From contig NZ_CP063808.1 of the NCBI RefSeq assembly GCF_018128905.1, forward strand, positions 930,001 through 994,000: a stretch of DNA of 64,000 bases. Reading direction: 5' to 3'. Of this stretch, positions 1-8,913 are shown piece by piece. Below the pieces are notes generated by a model. The model did not search any database. It was not told the origin of the DNA and saw nothing but the letters and a program-made list of their open reading frames with translations. The stretch is from Streptomyces sp. A2-16. GTDB taxonomy: Bacteria > Actinomycetota > Actinomycetes > Streptomycetales > Streptomycetaceae. Position 1 is the stretch's first letter. Every line of letters begins with the position of its first letter. The translations under genes were made by a program, and so were the position numbers.

Positions 1-721
1 GGACGGGCTCAACATCAACGACGGATGCGGCTCCACGCACCTCGGACTCCTGAAGGCCGCCGTCGTCGACCACCGCGCGGACTTCGGCATCGCGCACGAC
101 GGGGACGCCGACCGGTGCCTGGCCGTCGACCACACCGGTGCCGAGGTGGACGGCGACCAGATCATGGCCGTCCTCGCGCTGGCGATGAAGGACCGGTCGG
201 CGCTGCGGTCCGACACCGTCGTCGCGACGGTCATGTCGAACCTGGGGTTCAAGCTGGCGCTGGAGCGGGAGGGGCTGAAGCTCGTCCAGACCGCGGTCGG
301 CGACCGCTATGTGCTGGAGGAGATGAAGCAGCACGGCTACGCCCTCGGCGGTGAGCAGTCCGGGCACGTCATCATCCTCGACCACGCCACGACCGGTGAC
401 GGGACGCTGACCGGGCTGATGCTGGCGGCGCGCGTCGCGGAGAGCGGGCGGTCGCTGAAGGAGCTGGCCTCCGTGATGGAGCGGCTTCCTCAGGTGCTGA
501 TCAACGTGCCCGACGTGGACCGCTCGCGGGTCGCCACGTCCGGGGAGCTGGCGTCGGCGGTGACCGAGGCGGAGCGTGAACTCGGAGCCACGGGGCGGGT
601 GTTGCTGCGGCCGTCGGGGACCGAGCCGTTGGTCCGGGTGATGGTCGAGGCGGCGGACATCGACCAGGCCAGGACTGTTGCCGGGCGGCTCGCCGATGCG
701 GTGAAGTCGGCGCTCGGCTGA
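1..721 (+). CDS. glmM: Phosphoglucosamine mutase, 3' part (5' end outside window)
   Basis: This is the C-terminal 240 residues of GlmM, which interconverts glucosamine-6-phosphate and glucosamine-1-phosphate on the way to UDP-GlcNAc and peptidoglycan. The frame is open from base 2 and stops with TGA at 719-721. Visible signatures are the metal-binding loop HDGDADRC near base 100 and the phosphate-binding loop [10 protein letters not shown] near base 610. Bacterial GlmM is usually about 450 residues, so roughly the first half lies upstream of the window. An internal ATG at 146 in this frame is not the start, because conserved GlmM sequence runs in from the window edge. The pathway partner glmS lies about 3 kb downstream. 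Confidence 0.96.
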   Translation, partial: DGLNINDGCGSTHLGLLKAAVVDHRADFGIAHDGDADRCLAVDHTGAEVDGDQIMAVLALAMKDRSALRSDTVVATVMSNLGFKLALEREGLKLVQTAVGDRYVLEEMKQHGYALGGEQSGHVIILDHATTGDGTLTGLMLAARVAESGRSLKELASVMERLPQVLINVPDVDRSRVATSGELASAVTEAERELGATGRVLLRPSGTEPLVRVMVEAADIDQARTVAGRLADAVKSALG

Positions 722-847
722 GTCGGCGGACGGGGGTGGGGGCCGTGCTGTGTGCGGGCAGTGGGGGCCGTGCTGTGCGGGCGGTGGGGCTGTGCGGGCT
801 GTGGGAGCGTCGGGCTTGTCGCGCAGTTCCCCGCGCGCCCCTAAGCC
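722..847. repeat. Short G-rich imperfect repeats and a streptomycete GCGCAGTTCCCCGCG element
   Basis: The gap between glmM and the convergent DUF389 gene holds imperfect direct copies of GTGGGGGCCGTGCTGTG (about 736-790). They are followed by GTCGCGCAGTTCCCCGCG-type sequence at 818-842. A related element lies at 36391-36425 after bldM. I recognise this as an intergenic sequence common near streptomycete gene ends, but I cannot measure its copy number here. It may help terminate transcription between convergent genes. Confidence 0.5.
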
Positions 848-1765
848 CTAAGCACGCTTCCAGAGCCATTTCTGAAGAAGCAGCGTGAGAGTGCCTGCCA
901 GGACGATGCCCAGCAGGTTCAGCAGGAGCTGGTTGGTCGAGCCGACCATCTGGCTCATGTCGCCGTAGGCCAGGGCGATCGCCGCGTTGGCCGCCGCCGG
1001 GACCGTGGTGACCGAGATCGCCACGCCCACCAGGGCGCCTGACTTCGCCGAGGTCAGGGAGAGCGTGCCCGCGATGCCCGCCAGGACCGCGACGACGAAC
1101 GAGAAGGCGTCGGGGGCGTACACGAACGCGGTGTTGGGGCGGTCGCCCTCCAGGTCGGACTTGTGGAAGAGATTCAGGGCGTCCATGAACCAGGTGAAGC
1201 CGACCGTCACCGCCATCGCCGCCGCGAAGCCCACCAACAGGGCGATCAGGGAGCGCAGCGCCAGTCGCGGGTGCCGCTGGACGATCGCCGTGCTGAGGGC
1301 GGCCAGCGGGCCGAACTCCGGGCCCACCGCCATCGCGCCCACGATCAGGATCGCGTTGTCGAGCACCACACCGCAGGCCGCGATCATCGTGGCCAGGACG
1401 AGGAACGCGAGATAGGTGACGGAGAGCGTCGACTCCTCGTGGGTCGCCTCCGTCAGGTGCTCCCACAGGACCGCGTCCGCGCCCTCGCCGGGAGCCTCGT
1501 CCTCGGCCTTGTCCGCGCGCTTGGACAGCGACAGGTCGATGTTCTCGACAGCGATGGACCCGGACTTGTCGAGGTCCAACTTCCGCAGCGCGCCGATGAG
1601 TTCGTCACCCGCCTCGCGGGCCACGTCGCACATCACGACATCGCCGGCCGGGTTGCGGGCGGCGCCCGGCACCACGACGAGGTGAGTGGTGCCGACCGTG
1701 TTCTCGATCAGGCGGACCACGTCGTCGGTCTTCTCGGCCGGGGTGATCAGGCGCAGATGCAGCAT
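848..1765 (-). CDS. DUF389 family integral membrane protein
   Basis: A 305-residue protein that I assign to the DUF389 family, whose biochemical role is not established. Residues 1-100 form a soluble alpha/beta region starting MLHLRLITPAEK. The remainder contains about six hydrophobic segments, with the family-like stretch AILIVGAMAVGPEFGPLAA near residues 140-160. The start is ATG at 1763-1765. It is convergent with glmM and reads away from coaA, so it looks monocistronic. The family assignment rests on the hydrophobic pattern and the conserved GAMAVGPEFGPL-type motif, not on a search. Confidence 0.8.
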   Translation of the reverse strand: MLHLRLITPAEKTDDVVRLIENTVGTTHLVVVPGAARNPAGDVVMCDVAREAGDELIGALRKLDLDKSGSIAVENIDLSLSKRADKAEDEAPGEGADAVLWEHLTEATHEESTLSVTYLAFLVLATMIAACGVVLDNAILIVGAMAVGPEFGPLAALSTAIVQRHPRLALRSLIALLVGFAAAMAVTVGFTWFMDALNLFHKSDLEGDRPNTAFVYAPDAFSFVVAVLAGIAGTLSLTSAKSGALVGVAISVTTVPAAANAAIALAYGDMSQMVGSTNQLLLNLLGIVLAGTLTLLLQKWLWKRA

Positions 1766-1791
1766 GACGCCTTTCTAACAGGCGCCGGTTG

Positions 1792-2781
1792 CTAGAGCTT
1801 GCGCAGGCTGAGCTTGCGCACCTTGTGGTCCTGGCCCTTGCGGATGACGAGGGTGGCGCGGCCGCGGGTGGGGGCGATGTTCTCCACCAGGTTGGGCTTG
1901 TTGATGGTGCGCCACAGGGTGCGGGCGTAGTCGACGGCCTCCTCCTCCGAGACCTGGGTGTACTTCCTGAAGTACGAGTCGGGGTCCTGGAAGGCGGTCC
2001 GGCGGAGCTTCTTGAACCGGCTGAGGTACCAGCGCTCGATGTCCTCGGCGCTCGCGTCGACGTACACGCTGAAGTCGAAGTAGTCGGCGAGACCGACGCG
2101 GGTGCGGCCGTCGGTGCCGGGCAGGGCGGGCTGCAGGACGTTGAGGCCCTCGACGATCAGGATGTCGGGGCGGCGCACGGTGAGCCGCTGGTCCGGGACG
2201 ATGTCGTAGATCAGGTGGGAGTAGACGGGGGCGGTGACCTCGTCCTTGCCGGCCTTGATGTCGGCGACGAAACGGGTCAGCGCGCGGCGGTCGTACGACT
2301 CCGGGAAGCCCTTGCGCGACATGAGCCCGCGGGCCTCCAGTTCCCGGGTGGGCAGCAGGAAGCCGTCGGTGGTGACCAGCTCGACGCGGGGGTGTTCGGG
2401 CCAGCGGGAGAGCAGGGCCTGGAGGAGACGGGCGACGGTGGACTTGCCCACGGCGACCGATCCCGCGACCCCTATGACGAAGGGAGTGCCGGACTGGGAG
2501 CCCTGTTCGCCGAGGAAGGTGTTCAGGGCGCCTCTCAGCCCGTCCGTGGCGCCGACGTAGAGATTCAGCAGCCGGGACAGCGGGAGGTAGATGTCCCGCA
2601 CCTCGTCGAGGTCGATGACGTCACCGAGACCGCGCAGCTTCTCGACCTCTTCGGCGTTCAGCGGGAGCGGAGTCTTCTCACGCAGCGCGCTCCACTCGGC
2701 GCGGGTGAGGTCGACGTAAGGAGTCGCCTCCGGCTTGTGCCGGTGGGCGCTCCGGGGCATCGGGGAGACCGGAGAGATCAC
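1792..2781 (-). CDS. coaA: Type I (bacterial) pantothenate kinase
   Basis: CoaA phosphorylates pantothenate in the first committed step of coenzyme A synthesis. The 329-residue product has a P-loop [12 protein letters not shown] near residue 105 and typical type I motifs such as [17 protein letters not shown] and VEGLNVLQ. The length is normal for the family. The listed start is GTG at 2781. An in-frame ATG at 2760 ([10 protein letters not shown]) is an alternative, and neither has a strong Shine-Dalgarno sequence. CoA made here is the donor of the 4'-phosphopantetheine that AcpS, encoded 4 kb away, loads onto carrier proteins. Confidence 0.95.
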   Translation of the reverse strand: MISPVSPMPRSAHRHKPEATPYVDLTRAEWSALREKTPLPLNAEEVEKLRGLGDVIDLDEVRDIYLPLSRLLNLYVGATDGLRGALNTFLGEQGSQSGTPFVIGVAGSVAVGKSTVARLLQALLSRWPEHPRVELVTTDGFLLPTRELEARGLMSRKGFPESYDRRALTRFVADIKAGKDEVTAPVYSHLIYDIVPDQRLTVRRPDILIVEGLNVLQPALPGTDGRTRVGLADYFDFSVYVDASAEDIERWYLSRFKKLRRTAFQDPDSYFRKYTQVSEEEAVDYARTLWRTINKPNLVENIAPTRGRATLVIRKGQDHKVRKLSLRKL

Positions 2782-2826
2782 AGTCCATTGTTAACGGAGT
2801 TTGAACGGGGTGGGGGGTGGGGTGGG

Positions 2827-3786
2827 TCACGTCGGGCTGTCCGCGCAGGCGAGGTGGGCGGCGCAGAGGCGGCAACGGAAGAGGTACGCGGTGGGCCGGC
2901 CGGCCTTGTCGAGGGAGGCGAGGAAGCCCTCGACCTGGTGCGGCGGCCAGGTCCACTCGGCGCAGCGACGGCGGAGATCGTCGACGGCGTCCGGGTGCTT
3001 CTCGAGTTCCCTCGCTCCGGCGGGACCGAGAAACTCGGCGCCGTCACCGCAGTGCGTGAGCCAGGTCGGGGACTGCCGGGCGGGGAATCCCGGGGTGCGC
3101 CTGAGGATCGCCGCCACGACGTCCTCGGGTACGTCGCCCTCGATGTTCTCGATGCCCTCGGTGAAGGTGGCGTCGTACCGCTCGGCGGCCTTGCCGAAGG
3201 CGATGCAGTACGGGCAGATGCCGCTGTCCGGGGCGTCGGCGGCGTGGACGGGGCCGGTGTATACCCAGCCGCGTTCCTGGCCGCAGCACACGCAGGGGGC
3301 GTCGGAGGGGGTCACGGAGCCGGTGGCGACGGGGTTGGGGTGGTAGGGGAACCGGGGGAGGGCCGGGCGTCGGCGGGGTTCCGGGTGCGGGGAGATCAGG
3401 TGCTGGATCGCCCGGCCGGTCAGGGCCTCGGGTGCCACGACGAGCGCTTCCGCACGCAGGCTCTCCGGCAGGTGTCCGCGGTCGTCCTCGTCGGTGAGGA
3501 TCATCGGGCAGTCCTGCGGCACGACTCCCGCGCGGGTTCTGCGGGCGAGTGCGGCCACGCGGTCGAGGACGTCACCGAAGGCGAAGCGGCTGAACGTGAG
3601 GCCGAGGGCGTCGCCGTGGACCTCGGCCCCACCGCCGTCCTCGGCTTCGAGGTCCCAGCACTCCGGGAGGCCGGTGGCCGGCATTCCGCCCACGGTGACG
3701 GGACCGAGCACCTCGCGTATCGCGGTCTCGTCCATGGGGGCGGGTTGTCCGTCGACGAACCGCAAGACGTACAGGCTGTAGCTCAC
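2827..3786 (-). CDS. CbrC-family (UPF0167) cysteine-rich protein with N-terminal extension
   Basis: A 319-residue protein. The C-terminal about 180 residues match the CbrC/UPF0167 pattern: LPRFPYHPNPVATG, then CVCCG, then CPYCIAFGKAAERYDA. The Cys pairs CxxC suggest a small metal site. The N-terminal 120 residues (MSYSLYVLRFVDG...) resemble uncharacterised streptomycete proteins and are not part of classic CbrC. The open frame extends upstream through glmS antisense, but the start is placed at GTG 3784-3786 because AAGGA lies five bases upstream. It is divergent from glmS with a 114-bp gap. The function is unknown; E. coli cbrC is linked to colicin resistance, which need not apply here. Confidence 0.78.
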   Translation of the reverse strand: MSYSLYVLRFVDGQPAPMDETAIREVLGPVTVGGMPATGLPECWDLEAEDGGGAEVHGDALGLTFSRFAFGDVLDRVAALARRTRAGVVPQDCPMILTDEDDRGHLPESLRAEALVVAPEALTGRAIQHLISPHPEPRRRPALPRFPYHPNPVATGSVTPSDAPCVCCGQERGWVYTGPVHAADAPDSGICPYCIAFGKAAERYDATFTEGIENIEGDVPEDVVAAILRRTPGFPARQSPTWLTHCGDGAEFLGPAGARELEKHPDAVDDLRRRCAEWTWPPHQVEGFLASLDKAGRPTAYLFRCRLCAAHLACADSPT

Positions 3787-3900
3787 GTGCTTCCTTTGAA
3801 CTCGGCGGGCCCGGTTGTCGAGTATGCGTCTCTCGGGGATATCCGGAATCGGGCACGAAGTGCCGTGTTTTGGTGGGCCTGGGCCCCTAGGCTGCCGCGC

Positions 3901-5748
3901 ATGTGCGGAATCGTGGGATACGTGGGGTCGCAGTCGGCGCTCGATGTCGTGATGGCCGGGCTGAAGCGGTTGGAGTACCGGGGGTACGACTCGGCGGGGG
4001 TCGCCGTGCTGGCGGACGGGGGGCTGGCGGCGGCGAAGAAGGCCGGGAAGCTGGTCAATCTGGAGAAGGAGCTGGTCGATCGGCCGTTGCCGACGGGGGT
4101 CACCGGGATCGGGCACACCCGGTGGGCCACGCACGGCGGGCCCACGGACGCCAACGCGCATCCGCATCTGGACAACGCCGGTCGGGTGTCCGTCGTCCAC
4201 AACGGGATCATCGAGAACTTCGCCGCCCTGCGGGGCGAGTTGGCGGAGCGAGGACACACCCTCGCCTCCGAGACCGACACCGAGGTCGTCGCCCATCTGC
4301 TCGCCGAGGAGTTCTCCGCGACCGCCGACCTCGCCGAGGCCATGCGGCTGGTGTGCCGGCGGCTGGAGGGGGCGTTCACGCTGGTCGCGGTGCATGCCGA
4401 CGAGCCTGACGTGGTCGTGGGCGCGCGGCGGAACTCGCCGCTCGTGGTGGGCGTCGGCGAGGGGGAGGCCTTTCTCGCCTCCGACGTCGCCGCCTTCATC
4501 GCCCACACCCGCTCGGCGATCGAGCTCGGTCAGGACCAGGTCGTGGAGCTGCGGCGCGACGGCGTGACCGTCACCGGGTTCGACGGGCGCCCTGCCGACG
4601 TCCGCTCCTACCACGTCGACTGGGACGCCTCCGCCGCCGAGAAGGGCGGCTACGACTACTTCATGCTCAAGGAGATCGCCGAACAGCCGAAGGCGGTCGC
4701 CGACACCCTGCTCGGCCGTATCGACGCGGCCGGTTCCCTGACGCTGGACGAGGTCCGGATCAGCGCGTCCGAGCTGCGGGAGGTCGACAAGGTCGTCATC
4801 GTCGCCTGCGGTACGGCCTTCCACGCGGGGCTCATCGCCAAGTACGCCATCGAGCACTGGACCCGGATCCCCTGCGAGGTGGAGCTGGCCAGCGAGTTCC
4901 GCTACCGGGACCCGATCCTGGACTCCCGGTCCCTCGTCATCGCCATCTCCCAGTCCGGGGAGACCATGGACACCCTCATGGCGCTGCGGCACGCCCGTGA
5001 GCAGAGTTCGAAGGTCCTGGCGATCTGCAACACCAACGGGTCCACCATCCCCCGGGAGTCCGACGCCGTGCTGTACACGCACGCCGGGCCCGAGGTCGCC
5101 GTGGCGTCGACGAAGGCGTTCCTCACCCAGCTCGTGGCGTGCTACCTGGTCGCGCTGTACCTCGGGCAGGTGCGGGGGACCAAGTGGGGCGACGAGATCT
5201 CCGCCGTCATCCGGGACCTCTCGCACATCTCCGGTGAGGTCGAGCGGGTGCTGGAGACGATGGAGCCGGTGCGGGCGCTCGCGCGGTCGCTGGCCGACAA
5301 GAAGACCGTGCTGTTCCTGGGGCGGCACGTCGGGTATCCGGTGGCCCTCGAAGGGGCGCTGAAGCTCAAGGAACTCGCCTACATGCACGCCGAGGGCTTC
5401 GCGGCTGGGGAGTTGAAGCACGGGCCGATCGCGTTGATCGAGGAGGATCTGCCGGTCGTGGTGGTCGTGCCCTCGCCGCGGGGGCGGTCGGTGCTCCACG
5501 ACAAGATCGTGTCCAACATCCAGGAGATCCGGGCGAGGGGGGCGCGGACCATCGTCATCGCGGAGGAGGGGGACGAGACCGTGGTGCCGTACGCCGACCA
5601 TCTGATCCGGATCCCGGCCACCCCGACCCTGCTGCAGCCGCTGGTGGCGACCGTGCCGCTGCAGGTGTTCGCCTGCGAACTGGCCACGGCCCGGGGCAAC
5701 GAGGTGGACCAGCCCCGGAACCTCGCCAAGTCGGTCACTGTGGAGTAG
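3901..5748 (+). CDS. glmS: Glutamine-fructose-6-phosphate aminotransferase (isomerizing)
   Basis: GlmS makes glucosamine-6-phosphate from fructose-6-phosphate and glutamine, the entry step to UDP-GlcNAc. The start ATG at 3901 gives MCGIVGYVG, so the catalytic Cys becomes N-terminal after Met removal. The glutaminase half includes HTRWATHGGPT and HNGIIEN. Two SIS sugar-isomerase domains follow, with AISQSGETMDT and the conserved C-terminal LAKSVTVE. The 615-residue length is standard. The open frame extends far upstream to 1789, but that part is antisense to coaA and the CbrC gene and is not coding. No glmS ribozyme-like structure is evident in the 114-bp leader. Confidence 0.97.
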   Translation: MCGIVGYVGSQSALDVVMAGLKRLEYRGYDSAGVAVLADGGLAAAKKAGKLVNLEKELVDRPLPTGVTGIGHTRWATHGGPTDANAHPHLDNAGRVSVVHNGIIENFAALRGELAERGHTLASETDTEVVAHLLAEEFSATADLAEAMRLVCRRLEGAFTLVAVHADEPDVVVGARRNSPLVVGVGEGEAFLASDVAAFIAHTRSAIELGQDQVVELRRDGVTVTGFDGRPADVRSYHVDWDASAAEKGGYDYFMLKEIAEQPKAVADTLLGRIDAAGSLTLDEVRISASELREVDKVVIVACGTAFHAGLIAKYAIEHWTRIPCEVELASEFRYRDPILDSRSLVIAISQSGETMDTLMALRHAREQSSKVLAICNTNGSTIPRESDAVLYTHAGPEVAVASTKAFLTQLVACYLVALYLGQVRGTKWGDEISAVIRDLSHISGEVERVLETMEPVRALARSLADKKTVLFLGRHVGYPVALEGALKLKELAYMHAEGFAAGELKHGPIALIEEDLPVVVVVPSPRGRSVLHDKIVSNIQEIRARGARTIVIAEEGDETVVPYADHLIRIPATPTLLQPLVATVPLQVFACELATARGNEVDQPRNLAKSVTVE

Positions 5749-5904
5749 TCGGCTGACCGCGGCGTATTCCGTCCCGGGTTCGTGGCTCCCCTCGACGAAG
5801 AGGGTGACGAGGAACGGGGGCCACAGGGTCGCGGGAACGGCCTTGTCCAGTACGGCGATCCGCTCCTGCGTGACGTCGCCGAACGGGGTCGGCTCCACGA
5901 TCAC
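5749..5904 (-). pseudogene. Coding-like remnant downstream of the phosphatase gene
   Basis: The frame from GTG 5904 down to about 5749 reads like real protein (it includes VIVEPTPFGDVTQERI and PATLWPPFLVTLFVEG) and has strongly GC-rich third positions. It then runs without a stop straight through glmS antisense, so a complete gene here would overlap glmS by nearly 2 kb. The frame is closed upstream by the TGA that ends the phosphatase gene. The most economical reading is a truncated gene remnant of about 52 codons. I do not recognise the family. Confidence 0.3.
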
Positions 5905-5964
5905 CTGGCAGCCGTTGGCCAGGCACGGCTGTGGTGCGAGCTGGTCGCGGCTCGACCGGCACGG

Positions 5965-6639
5965 TCAGATGTGCGACTCGGGAGGGAAGCCTGTCCAGCG
6001 CAGTTCGGCGGGCAGGTGTCGCATGTCGTTGGAGACGAGGACGGAGGCCGCTCGGCCGGGCGCGTAGCGGATGACCGTGAGCGCCGCGTTCGCGTGGTTG
6101 AGGCCGAGCCAGCGCCACTTCGGGGCGTGCATGGCGTCCCGGACGAGCCAGGCGACCAGGAAGTTGTGCGTGACGACCAGTTCGTGCCGGTCCTCCCCGC
6201 CGTCCACCGGTCCGGTGAACAGGTCGAGTGCCCGGCGGGCCAGCGCAGCGCCCTGCTCCCGCTCGTCGTCGGTGGTGTCGGCGAGGAAGCGGAGGTAGAA
6301 GTCCGCTGATTCGGGCGGGAGTTCGGCCCTCTGGGGTACGTAGGGCACGTAGTCGCCCGCGACGTCCGAGACGAGCAGGGGGACGTTCGCCAGTTGGTCG
6401 TGGATCAGACGAGCCGTCTGTGCCGCCCGCGGCAGCGGACCGTGATGCACGGCCGTGAAGGGGATGTCCTGGAGGCGTCGGCCGAGGAGCGCGGCCTGCC
6501 GCTGTCCCGCCTCGGTCAGTCCGCTCTCGTCCGGCAACGCCTCGCCGTGCCGGACGAGATACAGGTATCGGGTCGCTGCGCCGGTCGTCTCACGCTGCAC
6601 GGTGGTGGTCTCCTCGACAGGTACATCTGACGTGGTCAT
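5965..6639 (-). CDS. Histidine phosphatase (phosphoglycerate mutase-like) family protein
   Basis: A 224-residue member of the histidine phosphatase superfamily. LVRHGEAL near residue 30 supplies the phospho-accepting His in the RHG motif, and VTHNFLVAW near residue 165 supplies the second catalytic His. The substrate is unknown. The start is placed at ATG 6637-6639; GTG at 6645, six bases upstream in frame, is equally possible because AGG lies six bases before it. The gene is divergent from acpS with about 100 bp between them, and no operon partner is apparent. Confidence 0.85.
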   Translation of the reverse strand: MTTSDVPVEETTTVQRETTGAATRYLYLVRHGEALPDESGLTEAGQRQAALLGRRLQDIPFTAVHHGPLPRAAQTARLIHDQLANVPLLVSDVAGDYVPYVPQRAELPPESADFYLRFLADTTDDEREQGAALARRALDLFTGPVDGGEDRHELVVTHNFLVAWLVRDAMHAPKWRWLGLNHANAALTVIRYAPGRAASVLVSNDMRHLPAELRWTGFPPESHI

Positions 6640-6738
6640 GGTCACATTGGCCTGCGATCCCACGGGACGACGGCTCCGGTGATGACGCATGGGCAGAGCT
6701 GACCGCGAGGGGTGCCGGGTGGATCGTAGAGTGCCCGG

Positions 6739-7110
6739 ATGAGCATCATCGGGGTCGGTATCGACGTCGCCGAGATCGAGCGGTTCGCGGCGTCGCTGGA
6801 GCGTACGCCGGGGATGGCCCGGCGGCTGTTCCTGGACAGCGAGTTGATGCTGCCCAGTGGGGAACGGCGGGGGATCGCCTCGCTCGCCGCCCGGTTCGCC
6901 GCGAAGGAGGCCCTGGCCAAGGCACTCGGGGCGCCGGCCGGACTGCACTGGACCGATGCCGAGGTCTACGTCGAGGACACCGGGCAGCCCCGGCTGCGGG
7001 TGACCGGGACCGTCGCCGCGCGGGCCGCCGCGCTCGGGGTGCGGTCGTGGCATGTGTCGCTCAGCCATGACGCCGGGATCGCGTCGGCCGTGGTGATCGC
7101 GGAAGGGTGA
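6739..7110 (+). CDS. acpS: Holo-[acyl-carrier-protein] synthase
   Basis: AcpS transfers 4'-phosphopantetheine from CoA to the serine of acyl carrier proteins. This 123-residue protein starts [16 protein letters not shown], with the family Asp that binds Mg, and contains [13 protein letters not shown], the signature around the catalytic Glu. It ends in [19 protein letters not shown], typical of AcpS. The length is normal. The gene precedes nnrD by 76 bp in the same orientation, an arrangement common in actinobacteria. Confidence 0.96.
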   Translation: MSIIGVGIDVAEIERFAASLERTPGMARRLFLDSELMLPSGERRGIASLAARFAAKEALAKALGAPAGLHWTDAEVYVEDTGQPRLRVTGTVAARAAALGVRSWHVSLSHDAGIASAVVIAEG

Positions 7111-7186
7111 CGACCGCCGGGCCGATATCCGGTGGGCCCGGTTCTCCATTGTTCGGCTCCGCCGCCGACGGGGGACACTCGATCCC

Positions 7187-8800
7187 ATGCGTACTGCGTA
7201 CAACGTGGAGACGGTCAGGGCCGCCGAGCGGGAGCTGATGGCACGGCTGCCGGAGGGCGCGCTGATGCAGCGGGCGGCCGCCGGGCTGGCCGCCGCCTGC
7301 GCCGATCTGCTGGGGCGGGTGTACGGCCGTCGGGTCGTGCTGCTCGTCGGGAGCGGGGACAACGGCGGGGACGCCCTGTACGCGGGGGCGCGGCTCGCGC
7401 GGCGGGGCGCCGGGGTCACCGCCGTGCTGCTCTCGCCCGACCGCGCCCACTCCGCGGGGCTGGCCGCACTGCGCCGGGCCGGCGGCCGGGCCGTGGGGAT
7501 CGACGGGCGGGCCACGCCAACCCCAGGACCCGCCGCCCCGGCAACTGCGGGACCCGCCCCGGCAACCGCAGGACCCGCCGCCCAGGCAACCGCGGGATCC
7601 GCCCCGGCAACCGCGGGATCCGCCCCGGCAACTGCGGGATCCGCCCCGGCAACCGCAGGACCCGCCCCGGAGACCCACACCGTCGAGCGGCTCATCGCGC
7701 AGGCCGATCTGGTCCTCGACGGCATCGTCGGCATCGGCGGCAAGGGCGGGCTGCGGCCCGACGCCGCGCGGCTTGCGGAGGTGGCCGACCGGTCCCGGGC
7801 CGCCGTCGTCGCCGTGGACCTGCCGAGCGGGGTCGACGCCGACACCGGGGAGGTGCGCGGGGCGGCCGTACGGGCCGATCTCACCGTCACGTTCGGGACG
7901 CACAAGCCGGGACTGCTGGTCGATCCCGCCCGGGAGTACGCCGGGTCGGTGCGGCTCGTCGACATCGGGCTGAGCGCTGTGCTGCCCGCCGAGGCGGAGC
8001 TCGAGGCCCTCCAGCACGCCGACGTACGGCGCCTGTTGCCCGTGCCGACCGGCGAGAGCGACAAGTACCGGCGAGGTGTCGTCGGGATCGCCGCCGGGTC
8101 CGCCCGGTATCCGGGGGCCGCCGTGCTCGCCGTGCACGGGGCGCTGCGCGGCGGCGCCGGGGCCGTGCGGTACGTCGGGCCCGCCGCGGACGCCGTGATC
8201 GCCCGCTTTCCCGAGACGCTCGTCTCCGACCGGGGGCCCAAGCACGCCGGGCGGGTGCAGGCGTGGGTCGTCGGACCGGGAGCCGGGGACGACGCCTCGG
8301 CCGTGGGCGAGGTGCTGGCGTCACAGGTGCCGGTGCTCATCGACGCGGACGGACTGCGGCTCGCCGACCGGGACGCCGTACGCGCGCGTACCGCGCCCAC
8401 CCTCATGACCCCGCACGCCGGAGAGGCCGCCGCGCTCCTCGGAGTGGCCCGCGAGGAGGTCGAGGGAGCCCGGCTGGCCTCGGCGCGCGAACTCGCCGCT
8501 CGCTACGACGCGACCGTGCTGCTCAAGGGGTCGACCACGCTCGTCGTCGACGCCGGCGGCGGTGCCGTACGCGTCAACCCGACCGGGACGGCCTGGCTGG
8601 CGACCGCCGGCAGCGGGGACGTCCTGTCCGGTCTCGCGGGGTCCCTGCTCGCGTCCGGGCTGAGCGCTCCGGACGCCGGCAGCGTGGGCGCCTACCTGCA
8701 CGGGCTGGCCGGACGGTTCGCGGCGGACGGGGCCCCGGTGGGGGCGCACGACGTGGCCGAGGCGGTTCCGGCGGCCTGGAGGGACGTGACGGACGCGTGA
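7187..8800 (+). CDS. nnrD: Bifunctional NAD(P)H-hydrate epimerase / ADP-dependent dehydratase
   Basis: This 537-residue fusion repairs damaged NADHX and NADPHX. Residues 1 to about 235 are the NnrE epimerase half, with VGSGDNGGDALYAG and VDLPSGVDADTGEV. Residues about 280-537 are the NnrD dehydratase half, with the signature TAGSGDVLSGLAGS near 470. Within the epimerase half an Ala/Thr/Pro/Gly stretch of about 50 residues interrupts the fold between VGIDG and the TVERLI helix. It is encoded by six tandem 21-bp repeats, described separately. The flanking catalytic motifs are intact, so the protein is probably functional with a disordered loop. The start is ATG 7187. Confidence 0.95.
   Translation: MRTAYNVETVRAAERELMARLPEGALMQRAAAGLAAACADLLGRVYGRRVVLLVGSGDNGGDALYAGARLARRGAGVTAVLLSPDRAHSAGLAALRRAGGRAVGIDGRATPTPGPAAPATAGPAPATAGPAAQATAGSAPATAGSAPATAGSAPATAGPAPETHTVERLIAQADLVLDGIVGIGGKGGLRPDAARLAEVADRSRAAVVAVDLPSGVDADTGEVRGAAVRADLTVTFGTHKPGLLVDPAREYAGSVRLVDIGLSAVLPAEAELEALQHADVRRLLPVPTGESDKYRRGVVGIAAGSARYPGAAVLAVHGALRGGAGAVRYVGPAADAVIARFPETLVSDRGPKHAGRVQAWVVGPGAGDDASAVGEVLASQVPVLIDADGLRLADRDAVRARTAPTLMTPHAGEAAALLGVAREEVEGARLASARELAARYDATVLLKGSTTLVVDAGGGAVRVNPTGTAWLATAGSGDVLSGLAGSLLASGLSAPDAGSVGAYLHGLAGRFAADGAPVGAHDVAEAVPAAWRDVTDA
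7541..7669 (+). repeat. Six tandem 21-bp (7-codon) repeats inside nnrD
   Basis: The unit is GCAACYGCRGGAYCCGCCCCG, encoding A-T-A-G-(P/S)-A-P. Copies begin at 7541, 7562, 7586, 7607, 7628 and 7649. The second copy carries one extra codon (24 bp), and a degenerate unit precedes the array. Copies differ mainly by synonymous third-position changes or Pro/Ser, and the array stays in frame. This is a coding minisatellite likely to vary in copy number between strains. Confidence 0.9.
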
Positions 8801-8913
8801 CCGGGGACCGGTGAACGGGCCAAATGGACGCGTAGCCGCGAACTACTACCTGATGGGACCAATACCGGTCGGCCGAATATGCGGCGCCGAAAGGGCGATG
8901 TTTCGCTGGCCGC

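Noticed and set aside
1789..3900. Long upstream in-frame extension of glmS giving a 1319-residue protein
   Set aside because: The extension is antisense to coaA and the CbrC gene; GlmS must begin at MCGIVG because its Cys is the N-terminal nucleophile.
3786..3900. glmS ribozyme or other riboswitch in the glmS leader
   Set aside because: The leader is short and shared with a divergent gene, and I see no ribozyme-like pairing; the glmS ribozyme is a firmicute feature.
7416..7652. Pro/Arg/Leu repeat protein on the minus strand
   Set aside because: It is the antisense reading of the nnrD tandem repeats and has no start signal or independent support.
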